Below are positions 7,640 to 15,308 of a stretch of 58,441 nucleotides of DNA, in pieces. Position numbers and translations under genes: made by a program. The notes beneath the pieces were generated by a model. It was not told the DNA's origin and searched no databases. It was given only the letters and a program-made list of their open reading frames with translations. The first letter of the stretch is position 1; each line of letters starts with the position of its first letter. Source of the stretch: Ferruginibacter sp. (GTDB taxonomy: Bacteria; Bacteroidota; Bacteroidia; Chitinophagales; Chitinophagaceae); NCBI RefSeq assembly GCF_014377975.1, contig NZ_JACMOO010000186.1, positions 1-58,441 of the forward strand, given 5' to 3'.

Positions 7640-9117
7640 TTTTTGTAATCGTTCGCAATAAGTTCACTTACAATTTTAGCACTTTTTAAGCACAGCGGAA
7701 TACCGCCACCGGGATGCACACTGCCACCGCAAAAATACAGGCCTTTAATTGCATTTGTAAAATTAGCATGCCTGAAAAAAGCTGCCAATACTGAGTTGGA
7801 ACTGGTACCGTATAAAGACCCCATATAGGAATCCGTTTTTGCTTCTATCATAATCGGATCCAATGTGTGTTCAGTTTCTATCAATCCCTCTATATTTTGA
7901 CCTAGCATACGGCTTAATTTACTGATAACATTATTGCGTGCAACTATTTTTAACTGCTCCCAGTTTTGCCCCGTATTAGCCGGTGCATTTACCATTACAA
8001 ACCAATTCTCCTTTCCATCGGGGCATTGGCTGCTTTCAATTTTAGAAGTAATGTTGATGTATACTGTAGGATCACCGGTTAATTGTTTATGAACAAAAAT
8101 ATTGTCAAACTCGTTTTTATAATCTTTGCTAAAAAAGATATTATGTAGTTGCAATTGCGAAAAAGACTTGTTAATGCCCCAGTAAAAAATTAATGCACTG
8201 CTGCTACGCTCCTGCTTTAAAACTTTTTTTGCCTTGTACATATTACCCAGTAAATTTTTATAGGTAAAATATACATCTGCATTGCTTACAACTACGTCAG
8301 CCATTACCTTTTCATTATTTACAACCACTCCATTTACTAATTTTTTATGATGCGTAATTTGCTGCACGGGCATATCAAAATAAAACTGTACCCCCTTTTT
8401 TATTGCCAGCTTGTACAAGGCGTTGGTGATGCTGATCATGCCTCCATTAGGATAAAAAGTACCCTGATTTTGTTCCAGGTGAGGTATCACACTAAGCATG
8501 GACGGTGCTTTGTAAGGATTACTACCATTGTAGGTTGCAAAGCGGTTGAATAATTGTACTGCTTCGGGTGATGAAAAATGTTTGTTGTTGTGCTGGTTGA
8601 GGGACTTAAACAGATACCCAAACCTAAACGTTTTTAAGGCTGACACTATTTTTTTATTTACCCACGTGTTTGTTTTTTGGAGCGAATTATTTAAAAACAG
8701 GGTGCCAATATTGTTATATAATTTTTCGGATTGAGTTAAATATGCCTTCACCGTTTCAGGTGATTCATTTAACTGTTCTTTTAGCTCCTGCGCAAATTTA
8801 TTTGCGTTGGTATGTGCTTGTACTATCTTACCATTTTCGTAAAAATATTTACAGGCAACCGGTACCGACTGCCAGGTAAAATAATCGTTAATTGGTTCCT
8901 GAGCCAATAGAAATAATTCTTCAATATTTTGGGGTTGGGTAAATAAAGACGGACCTGCATCAAAGCTGTAACCATCCTTTTTCAAGGCAGACAGTTTTCC
9001 ACCTGGCTGATCATTTTTTTCGTACACAGTTACGGTAAAACCCTGTACTGCCAGCCGGATGGCTGCTGCCATTCCACCAATACCACTTCCAATAATGATT
9101 GCTTTTTGTGTATGCAT
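7636..9117 (-). CDS. crtD: CrtD-like carotenoid 3,4-desaturase (phytoene desaturase family)
   Basis: The 493-aa FAD-dependent enzyme has the dinucleotide motif GSGIGG at residues 10-15, E33 at the end of the second strand, and the family C-terminal motif GGSVHPGGGIPLCLKSAK. It is a paralogue of the upstream CrtI. Because crtI is already present and the gene is coupled to a cruF-like hydratase, I assign it to C3',4' desaturation of the hydroxylated acyclic end. CrtI-like alternatives are possible because sequence alone does not fix regiochemistry. Confidence 0.75.
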   Translation of the reverse strand: MHTQKAIIIGSGIGGMAAAIRLAVQGFTVTVYEKNDQPGGKLSALKKDGYSFDAGPSLFTQPQNIEELFLLAQEPINDYFTWQSVPVACKYFYENGKIVQAHTNANKFAQELKEQLNESPETVKAYLTQSEKLYNNIGTLFLNNSLQKTNTWVNKKIVSALKTFRFGYLFKSLNQHNNKHFSSPEAVQLFNRFATYNGSNPYKAPSMLSVIPHLEQNQGTFYPNGGMISITNALYKLAIKKGVQFYFDMPVQQITHHKKLVNGVVVNNEKVMADVVVSNADVYFTYKNLLGNMYKAKKVLKQERSSSALIFYWGINKSFSQLQLHNIFFSKDYKNEFDNIFVHKQLTGDPTVYINITSKIESSQCPDGKENWFVMVNAPANTGQNWEQLKIVARNNVISKLSRMLGQNIEGLIETEHTLDPIMIEAKTDSYMGSLYGTSSNSVLAAFFRHANFTNAIKGLYFCGGSVHPGGGIPLCLKSAKIVSELIANDYKK

Positions 9118-9150
9118 TGTAAAAAAAACTGATTGCAGCGAATTCGGCTG

Positions 9151-9669
9151 TCAATATCCGGTACCCACAAGGTACGCCTGCAGTTTTGGAAAGGCAATTT
9201 TAAACCATTCGGTATATTCTTCCGGATGCAATTGCATCAATGTAGTTATCTTATCAAAGTTTTGAAAACAATAGTCACTTACTTCTGATTTATCAGGAAT
9301 GATGGTGCCATCATAGGTTCCGGTAAACACATGGTCGTACTCATATTCAGTAAGTCCATTGTCAAACGGAGCTTTATAAATAAATTCAAATGCTTTTTTT
9401 ATTTGTGTAGTAAATCCCATTTCTTCCATTAAACGCTTTGCAGCTGCCAGCTTTATTTCCTGCCCTGGTGCCGGGTGACTACAGCAGGTATTGGTCCACA
9501 AGGATGGGCTATGGTATTTACTTGCAGATCTTTTCTGCAATAACATTTCGCCTTCACTGTTAAATATAAAAACGCTGAAGGCCCTGTGTAACATGGCTTT
9601 TTGATGTACTTCCATTTTTTCCATGGTGCCAGTGGGTACATCATTTTCATCAACTAAAATAACATCCAT
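9151..9669 (-). CDS. idi: Isopentenyl-diphosphate delta-isomerase, type I
   Basis: This 172-aa NUDIX-fold protein interconverts IPP and DMAPP, the precursors of carotenoids. The catalytic Cys (C63 in NTCCSHP) and Glu (E110 in TEYEYDHVF) align with those of E. coli Idi, and the NUDIX-like segment LAAAKRLMEEMG is present. It sits 13 bases downstream of crtB and 33 bases upstream of the crtD-like gene on the same strand, so it is part of the operon. Confidence 0.92.
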   Translation of the reverse strand: MDVILVDENDVPTGTMEKMEVHQKAMLHRAFSVFIFNSEGEMLLQKRSASKYHSPSLWTNTCCSHPAPGQEIKLAAAKRLMEEMGFTTQIKKAFEFIYKAPFDNGLTEYEYDHVFTGTYDGTIIPDKSEVSDYCFQNFDKITTLMQLHPEEYTEWFKIAFPKLQAYLVGTGY

Positions 9670-9682
9670 AAATAGTTACGCT

Positions 9683-10519
9683 TTATAAAATATTAAACTG
9701 GTTTCTTACCCCAGCCTTGGCCACAATAAAAACTTTTCCATAATCTGGTATGCGTATTCTTTGTTCCAAAATATTAGCGGGTGCAGTTTTTTTTATTTTT
9801 TTAAAAAGAGATAAATAATATTTGTAGGCCACATATACACCAAACCTTGCTTTTATGGGTAACTGAATAATGCCTTCGTACGCACGTGCAAAATCATCTT
9901 CAATTTCTTCTTCAATTTGCATTTTCATGGCACTGGTAAAATTTGCAAAATCCACTCCGGGAAAATAAGTTCTGCTCAATCCCTCATAATCCGCTTTCAC
10001 ATCCCGCAAAAAATTTACCTTTTGAAAAGCAGCTCCAAGTAATTGCGCTGAAGGTTTTAATTTTTCATACATAACGTCATCTCCTTCACAAAAAACAAAG
10101 AGACACATTAAACCAACTACTTCTGCGCTTCCATAAATATATGTTTTGTATCCATCAGTATCGTAGGATGCTTTCCTGAGATCCATCTCCATGCTTTTAA
10201 AAAATGCTTCAATCAGGTAATGCGATATACCATACTTGTTAACAGTTAGCTGAAAACTATGTAAAATAGGATTCAGACTTATCTTCCGCCTAATAGCAAG
10301 ATAAGTTTCTTCCTTAAATTCTTTTAACAAAACTGCTTTGTTGTGCTGGTGAAAAGTATCTACGATTTCATCAGCTAACCGAACAAATCCATAAATATTA
10401 AAAACCGGTGTACGCATGTTAGGATGCAACAGTTTAATGGCACTGCTAAAAGAAGTGCTATATAACTCTGTTGTTACTTTACTGCATCGTTGGCTTAAAT
10501 CATGAAAAATGTCCATCAT
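9683..10519 (-). CDS. crtB: Phytoene synthase
   Basis: The 278-aa protein condenses two geranylgeranyl diphosphates to phytoene. Both aspartate-rich motifs are visible: RLADEIVD (D50xxxD54) and NFLRDVKADYEGLSRTYFP (about residues 168-186). Two ATG codons stand in tandem at the start (10519 and 10516); the upstream one is used here. The 98-base gap to crtI contains a 13-bp palindrome and may hold an internal promoter. Confidence 0.92.
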   Translation of the reverse strand: MMDIFHDLSQRCSKVTTELYSTSFSSAIKLLHPNMRTPVFNIYGFVRLADEIVDTFHQHNKAVLLKEFKEETYLAIRRKISLNPILHSFQLTVNKYGISHYLIEAFFKSMEMDLRKASYDTDGYKTYIYGSAEVVGLMCLFVFCEGDDVMYEKLKPSAQLLGAAFQKVNFLRDVKADYEGLSRTYFPGVDFANFTSAMKMQIEEEIEDDFARAYEGIIQLPIKARFGVYVAYKYYLSLFKKIKKTAPANILEQRIRIPDYGKVFIVAKAGVRNQFNIL

Positions 10520-10562
10520 AGCCCTTCTTTGTTTTGGTGATTATTGGTATTTCCTTTAATAC

Positions 10563-10575
10563 TTGTAATTTACAA
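10563..10575. promoter_or_regulatory. Candidate regulatory palindrome upstream of crtB
   Basis: TTGTAA-T-TTACAA is a perfect inverted repeat 44 bases upstream of the crtB start. It overlaps the 12-mer AATTTACAAATT (10567-10578), which recurs in front of the sigma factor gene at 12712-12723. Confidence 0.35.
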
Positions 10576-10617
10576 ATTATGTTAATCAAATTACATAACG
10601 ATTTAAATCTTATTTGG

Positions 10618-12111
10618 TTAAAAGTTTTTTATTATTTCCTTCGCAACCACTTCGCCACTGATCAAAGCCGGTGGCACTCCCGGGCCTGGAACTGTTAATT
10701 GTCCGGTATAATAAAGATTTTCCACTTTCTTGCTACGGCATCCTGGCTTTAGAACAGCGGTTTGCATTAAAGTGTTCGCTAAACCATAAGCATTTCCTTT
10801 AAACGCATTATAATCTTCAATAAAATTACTAACCGAATATGATTTTTTGTACACGATGGCTTCTTTAACAGATTGGCCTATTCTGTCTTCGTAACGTTGA
10901 ATTATTTGTTCAAAATAATGCTCCCTTAGTTCATCTGTATCGCCTGTTAACCCTGCTGCTACAGGAATCAGAAAAAATAAATTTTCACCACCTTCTGGTG
11001 CAACACTATTGTCGCTCACAGAAGTAACACTTACGTAAAACAACGGACTTTTAGGCCACTGTGGTATTGTATAAATTTCTTTACCATGCTCTTCGAAACT
11101 GACATCAAAAAATAAGGTATGGTGTAAAACATTGTGAAGCTTTTTATTCAGGCCTACATAATATATCAGGCAACTTGGCGCCATTACACGTTTATCCCAA
11201 TAGGCATCACTATACGTTCTGTACTGTTTAGATAATAACGCTGTTTCAATAAAATGGTAATCTGCGCCACCTATCACTACATCCGCTTTATAATTTTTTT
11301 TTACAATTTTTCCTGCATCACCGATGGTATTTGTAACAACACTTTTTGCTATATTGTTTTCCACTTCAATTTTCACCGCCGTATGATTAAATTGAAATTG
11401 AACACCTAATTCTGTAGCAAGCCGGTGAATAGCTTCAACAATTTTATACATACCGCCTTTGGGATACCAGGTACCCAATTTTATATCTGCATAATTCATA
11501 AGGCTATATAAAGCAGGTGTATTCTCCGGCAAGGCCCCTAAAAATAACACTGGAAATTCCAGCAGCTGCTGCAATTGAGGATGGTTGAAATGTTTGCGGA
11601 TATGTTTTTTCATAGACGTAAAAACATCCAATTTAAAAATACCTTTTACGAGTTCCAAGTCTATAAATTCTGTAATGCTTTGCCCTGGCTTGTGTACCAG
11701 TTTATTGATACCCACCTGATATTTATACTGTGCTTCCTTCATAAAATTATCCAGCATCTCTGCACTTCCAGGCTCTAAACTATCAAATAATTTTTTGAGG
11801 GAATTGTAATCTGCTGGTATGTCCACATAGTCCTGCGGCCAGTAGATTCTATAAGAGGGGTCTAACCTGTCGAGTTGATAATATTGTTCAACAGTTTTAT
11901 CAAAACAATTAAAAAAATGCTCAAATACATCAGGCATCCAGTACCAGCTTGGGCCCATGTCAAAAGTAAATCCTTGAACATGCATTCGCCTTGCCCGTCC
12001 ACCGGGGGTGGATTGCTTTTCTAACACAGTAACCTTCCATCCGGCTTTTGCCATAAAACAGGCTGTCGATAATCCGGCAAAGCCGCTTCCTATGATGACT
12101 GCGTTCTTCAA
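10618..12111 (-). CDS. crtI: Phytoene desaturase CrtI
   Basis: The 497-aa flavoprotein has the FAD motif GSGFAG (residues 8-13), E31, the family signature RRMHVQGFTFDMGPSWYWMP after it, and the C-terminal GQLTVPGPGVPPALISGE. It would convert phytoene to lycopene. It is the first biosynthetic gene after the sigma factor gene (57-base gap), consistent with transcription from the regulated promoter upstream of that gene. Confidence 0.9.
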   Translation of the reverse strand: MKNAVIIGSGFAGLSTACFMAKAGWKVTVLEKQSTPGGRARRMHVQGFTFDMGPSWYWMPDVFEHFFNCFDKTVEQYYQLDRLDPSYRIYWPQDYVDIPADYNSLKKLFDSLEPGSAEMLDNFMKEAQYKYQVGINKLVHKPGQSITEFIDLELVKGIFKLDVFTSMKKHIRKHFNHPQLQQLLEFPVLFLGALPENTPALYSLMNYADIKLGTWYPKGGMYKIVEAIHRLATELGVQFQFNHTAVKIEVENNIAKSVVTNTIGDAGKIVKKNYKADVVIGGADYHFIETALLSKQYRTYSDAYWDKRVMAPSCLIYYVGLNKKLHNVLHHTLFFDVSFEEHGKEIYTIPQWPKSPLFYVSVTSVSDNSVAPEGGENLFFLIPVAAGLTGDTDELREHYFEQIIQRYEDRIGQSVKEAIVYKKSYSVSNFIEDYNAFKGNAYGLANTLMQTAVLKPGCRSKKVENLYYTGQLTVPGPGVPPALISGEVVAKEIIKNF

Positions 12112-12168
12112 TTTTAAAGTAACCGTGGAGTAGTTTAATTATGAGAAGTAAAAAATTTTTACAAAATA

Positions 12169-12669
12169 TTAATACCGCGAAACCTGTTCCTTTAATAATT
12201 TTCTTGCAAAATGTATCCTGCTTTTAATAGTGCCCAAAGGTTCGCTCAGCATGTCTGCAATCTCATGATATTTATAACCCTCAAAATAAAGCATAAATGG
12301 ATTACGAAAAATTGCCGGAAGCTCATGAATGGCTACCTGGATATCTTTTAATTTGATAGCTCCCTCAGCAGCGTTGGCAGTAGTTACCTGATTATAATTC
12401 AGTAAAAATTCATTGGGCGTACTGTCGAAAATGGTATTTTGTTTTGATTTGCGACGATAATTATTAATAAAGATGTTACGCATGATGGTATAAAGCCATG
12501 CTTTGATATTTGTTCCCACATTGTATTTTTCTTTATTTGCAAGGGCCCTGAACATTGTTTCCTGCAATAAATCTTTTGCTACCTCATTATCCCTGGTAAG
12601 AGTAATGGCAAAAGGTTTTAAAAATTCTGTATTATTAACAAGCAATTGATTGAAGTCTACCGTTGCCAT
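12169..12669 (-). CDS. ECF-type RNA polymerase sigma factor
   Basis: The 166-aa protein has sigma-70 region 2 (about residues 15-75, with KDLLQETMFRALAN and WLYTIMRNIFINNYRR) and region 4 (about 105-160, with YKYHEIADMLSEPLGTIKSRIHFARKLL). It lies between the CarH-type regulator and crtI, like CarQ-type carotenogenesis sigma factors. No anti-sigma gene is recognisable beside it. Its upstream gap holds three copies of TTGTTTAA/TTAAACAA, so it is a likely target of the CarH-type repressor. Confidence 0.9.
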   Translation of the reverse strand: MATVDFNQLLVNNTEFLKPFAITLTRDNEVAKDLLQETMFRALANKEKYNVGTNIKAWLYTIMRNIFINNYRRKSKQNTIFDSTPNEFLLNYNQVTTANAAEGAIKLKDIQVAIHELPAIFRNPFMLYFEGYKYHEIADMLSEPLGTIKSRIHFARKLLKEQVSRY

Positions 12670-12700
12670 TATAAAATGTTTAAATTGTTATGAAGTAAAA

Positions 12701-12763
12701 TTAAACAATAAAATTTACAAATTCAATTTATTTGTTTAATTTAATTAATTATTTCTTAAACAA
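12701..12763. promoter_or_regulatory. Candidate CarH operator cluster upstream of the sigma gene
   Basis: The 8-mer TTGTTTAA or its complement TTAAACAA occurs exactly at 12701-12708, 12732-12739 and 12756-12763; the last two form an inverted repeat with a 16-base spacer. The 12-mer AATTTACAAATT at 12712-12723 is shared with the crtB upstream region. The same 8-mer occurs in the promoter region of the CarH-type gene. Confidence 0.5.
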
Positions 12764-12789
12764 ATATCAGGCCTAAAAATTATATAATT

Positions 12790-13668
12790 TTATATAGTAG
12801 CTACAAATTCCATTACTTCCGGAAATGATTTTTTGAAATTAATATGTGCGGGTATTTTCTTTTCGTAACTATTTGTGAGCAAACCTGATATAATAATAGG
12901 CGTACCGTTAAATTTCTTTGTTATGGCAGAGATAAATTTGTCAAAATTAAAATTATGCCCTACCGATGTTAAATGAGAGTATAGGTAATCTGGCTTCTTT
13001 AAATTAACCACGTATTCAACATCCTGCATCGGTACGTTGGCCCCCAGATAAATAGTAGAAACGCCCCTGCTTTTTAATAAATAATACATAAACAGCATAC
13101 CCAGTTCATGATATTCTCCTTCCGGTAAAAAAAGTAATACCGTTTTATTTATTTTTAAAGAAGTAACAATTCCTTCAATACCAACAATTAATTTTTGACG
13201 GATTACATTGCTTACAAGGTGTTCCTGTGCTGGGTTTATGTGATTTGTGAGCCATAAAATTCCTATCTTTTCCATGTAAGGAAAAATAATCTGCGTAATG
13301 GTCCTTTCAATACCCCGCACCCGTATGTGACTATCCAGTACATTTTCCAGTCTCTCTATATCCAGATCTACCATACACTGTATCAGATCATTTACTATGC
13401 GTTCCTGTTGTGCCTCTGTCTGGGTTAGCGTTAAAATTTTTTCGCGCAATTCAGATTCCCCCATTTTATCAATATGGGAAATTTTATACCCATATTTATT
13501 GAGCAACGCAATATTGAGTACTTTTTTTAATTCATCATTACTGTAATACCGTATGTTGGTATCAGAACGGGAAGGTTTTAAAAAATTATAGCGTTGCTCC
13601 CAAATACGAATGGTATGCGCTTTAATGCCCGATAAATTTTCGAGATCTTTAATAGTGAATGTGTTCAT
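12790..13668 (-). CDS. carH: MerR-family B12-dependent photoreceptor/repressor, CarH type
   Basis: The 292-aa protein has an N-terminal MerR helix-turn-helix (residues 1-70, TIKDLENLSGIKAHTIRIWEQRY), a helical bundle, and a C-terminal Rossmann cobalamin-binding domain. Key CarH residues are intact: the Wx9EH motif (W139 and E149-H150) and the lower axial ligand motif ExHxxG (E185, H187, G190). Known CarH proteins bind DNA in the dark with adenosylcobalamin and release it on light. It heads the minus-strand carotenoid cluster, and its own promoter region carries the repeated TTGTTTAA 8-mer, which suggests autoregulation. Confidence 0.88.
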   Translation of the reverse strand: MNTFTIKDLENLSGIKAHTIRIWEQRYNFLKPSRSDTNIRYYSNDELKKVLNIALLNKYGYKISHIDKMGESELREKILTLTQTEAQQERIVNDLIQCMVDLDIERLENVLDSHIRVRGIERTITQIIFPYMEKIGILWLTNHINPAQEHLVSNVIRQKLIVGIEGIVTSLKINKTVLLFLPEGEYHELGMLFMYYLLKSRGVSTIYLGANVPMQDVEYVVNLKKPDYLYSHLTSVGHNFNFDKFISAITKKFNGTPIIISGLLTNSYEKKIPAHINFKKSFPEVMEFVATI

Positions 13669-13687
13669 ATATTGAATTATGTTCTAT

Positions 13688-13723
13688 TTGTTTATTAAAC
13701 AACAATCATATTATTTTGTTTAA
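13688..13723. promoter_or_regulatory. Candidate autoregulatory operator of the CarH-type gene
   Basis: TTGTTTA-T-TAAACAA is a perfect 15-bp palindrome (13688-13702), 20 bases upstream of the start codon. It contains TTAAACAA at 13695-13702, and a further exact TTGTTTAA lies at 13716-13723. With the three copies in front of the sigma gene this makes five exact occurrences in about 280 bases of intergenic DNA. Confidence 0.5.
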
Positions 13724-13780
13724 AGATAATCTTAATAAGATTAACACAACTACTCTTTTATAAAAGCGCCTGAAATAAAA

Positions 13781-13805
13781 ATCCCGGCTCTTCAAGAGCC
13801 GGGAT
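13781..13805 (-). terminator. Rho-independent terminator of the minus-strand polysaccharide operon
   Basis: ATCCCGGCTCTT (13781-13792) and AAGAGCCGGGAT (13794-13805) form a GC-rich perfect stem. On the minus strand it is followed by TTTTATTTC. It sits 22 bases after the methyltransferase stop and separates the polysaccharide locus from the carotenoid cluster. Confidence 0.85.
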
Positions 13806-13826
13806 GCATAAAAAATTTGTATCAGT

Positions 13827-14504
13827 TTATAATTTTACTCTTACAAAAAAATCTCTGTCAATATCAATAATTTCAGCTTTATTTTGCCAGCCCATTGTTG
13901 TCAACAATGATTCCAAATCGCTTTTTGAATAATAATATAATGGGCAATTTCTCATCCTGTACCGTACTTTACGCTGCCAGCCCAGCAAGCCTCCACTTTT
14001 GGGAAAACTCATTAGTAATTCTTTGGTAATTTCTTTTTCAAGCTTTTTAAAAATATCCAACGGAGTTTTTATATAATCGAAAAATCCAACCAATACAGCA
14101 GCGTCAAACTGTTGTGGAAACGCATGTTCCAGGTATCCGCTGTACACGTAATTTACTTTACCCTCGGCAAGGTATCTTTTAGTTTTTTGTTCAGCAAGTT
14201 CAAGCATCCCTTGTGCAATGTCCAGCCCGGTAACTATTTTACCCCCGTTTAGCAAGGCTTCGCAATAAACGCCTCCACCACAACCTACATCCAGTATGGT
14301 TTTTAATGCTGCATTGGATGTGTATTTTAAAACAAGCTCATAACGAAGGCGCATTGACAGGCGAAAATACTTGTCTAAAAATTTATCCCAACGGCTTCTT
14401 TTTTTTGTATGACCATAAATACTGTCAAAATCAGCGGCATACCCCTGAAAAAAAGTAGCTACGTCGTTTGTTTCTGAAAAAGTGTACTCTTTGCTGTTAC
14501 TCAT
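13827..14504 (-). CDS. Class I SAM-dependent methyltransferase
   Basis: The 225-aa protein has a SAM-binding motif LDVGCGGGVYCEALL (about residues 72-86) and the acidic second strand GLDIAQGM. The methyl acceptor is not predictable. It overlaps the deacetylase gene by 4 bases (ATGA at 14501-14504) and is the last gene of a tight minus-strand operon (asnB, GT4, deacetylase, methyltransferase), ending at the terminator. It probably decorates the polysaccharide or its lipid-linked intermediate. Confidence 0.8.
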   Translation of the reverse strand: MSNSKEYTFSETNDVATFFQGYAADFDSIYGHTKKRSRWDKFLDKYFRLSMRLRYELVLKYTSNAALKTILDVGCGGGVYCEALLNGGKIVTGLDIAQGMLELAEQKTKRYLAEGKVNYVYSGYLEHAFPQQFDAAVLVGFFDYIKTPLDIFKKLEKEITKELLMSFPKSGGLLGWQRKVRYRMRNCPLYYYSKSDLESLLTTMGWQNKAEIIDIDRDFFVRVKL

Positions 14505-15307
14505 TTTTTACTATTTTTTAAAATATTGGATACTGTTGTGCATTCAAAATCGGATAATAGCTGCCTTACTTTTTTTTCTGCAGAATACAAATTTACATAA
14601 TGTGTAAATCTTATCCTTTTGTCGATACCAGGCAGTTTTGGTTGTTTAATATCCAGTTCCCAAGGATGCAAATAAAAAATGCTGTGTCTTTCTTTTAAAA
14701 TACTTTCCATCTTCTCTTTAAAAAAAGTGTAGGGCAATAATCTAAAATAGCCACCACCAACACCAAAATCAAAATTAAAAACTTTTAATGTACTTATTGG
14801 AAATTCCAATAAGCCATTATTAAGGTATTGAATAGCCGGATTAAAGCCCGGTATACCTGTACGTTTGGCATCGCCCGGAAAAATACTGGAATCGTAGGTA
14901 AACCCTTCTTCTTTTAAAATATCCAACGCCCACAGACTTCTCGCATCTATAGAAAAAAAAGGTGCTCTGAACCCGGTGTAGTTAACGCCAAAAGGTTCAA
15001 TTAATTGCTTTGATTTTTGTATTTCCTGCCTGAATTGGCGGGGAGTTAACTTATAAATAAAAGGGTGGGAATAAGTGTGACAAGCAATTTCATGACCTTC
15101 CGCAATAATTTCACGAATCATTTTCGGATGATCTTCAATTGTTTTGCCCAATAAAAAATAAGTTGCCTTTACATTGGCCTTTTGAAAAAGTTCCAGTAAT
15201 TTATAGTGCCCGATATGCAATCTCTTTTCAAGTTTTATCCAGCTGGTTATGGGCAGGTCAATGCCCTGGTACCAGTCTTCAAAATCTATTGTAAAAGCAA
15301 TTTTCAT
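14501..15307 (-). CDS. Polysaccharide deacetylase, NodB/CE4 family
   Basis: The 268-aa protein starts FTIDFEDWYQ, where D8 and D11 lie in the CE4 catalytic motif 1. Metal-binding H77 and H81 lie in HEIACHTYSHP, FRAPFFSID is motif 3 and FYLHPWELD (about residues 215-223) supplies the late His. This arrangement resembles deacetylases found in exosortase/PEP-CTERM-associated exopolysaccharide loci, although no exosortase is visible here. No signal peptide is evident, so it may act in the cytoplasm. It is separated by one base from the upstream GT4 gene. Confidence 0.85.
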   Translation of the reverse strand: MKIAFTIDFEDWYQGIDLPITSWIKLEKRLHIGHYKLLELFQKANVKATYFLLGKTIEDHPKMIREIIAEGHEIACHTYSHPFIYKLTPRQFRQEIQKSKQLIEPFGVNYTGFRAPFFSIDARSLWALDILKEEGFTYDSSIFPGDAKRTGIPGFNPAIQYLNNGLLEFPISTLKVFNFDFGVGGGYFRLLPYTFFKEKMESILKERHSIFYLHPWELDIKQPKLPGIDKRIRFTHYVNLYSAEKKVRQLLSDFECTTVSNILKNSKK

Positions 15308-15308
15308 T

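Noticed and set aside
13781-13805. Perfect palindrome near the carH promoter considered as an operator
   Set aside because: GC-rich stem followed by T run in the direction of the minus-strand operon fits a terminator, and it is not repeated at other promoters.
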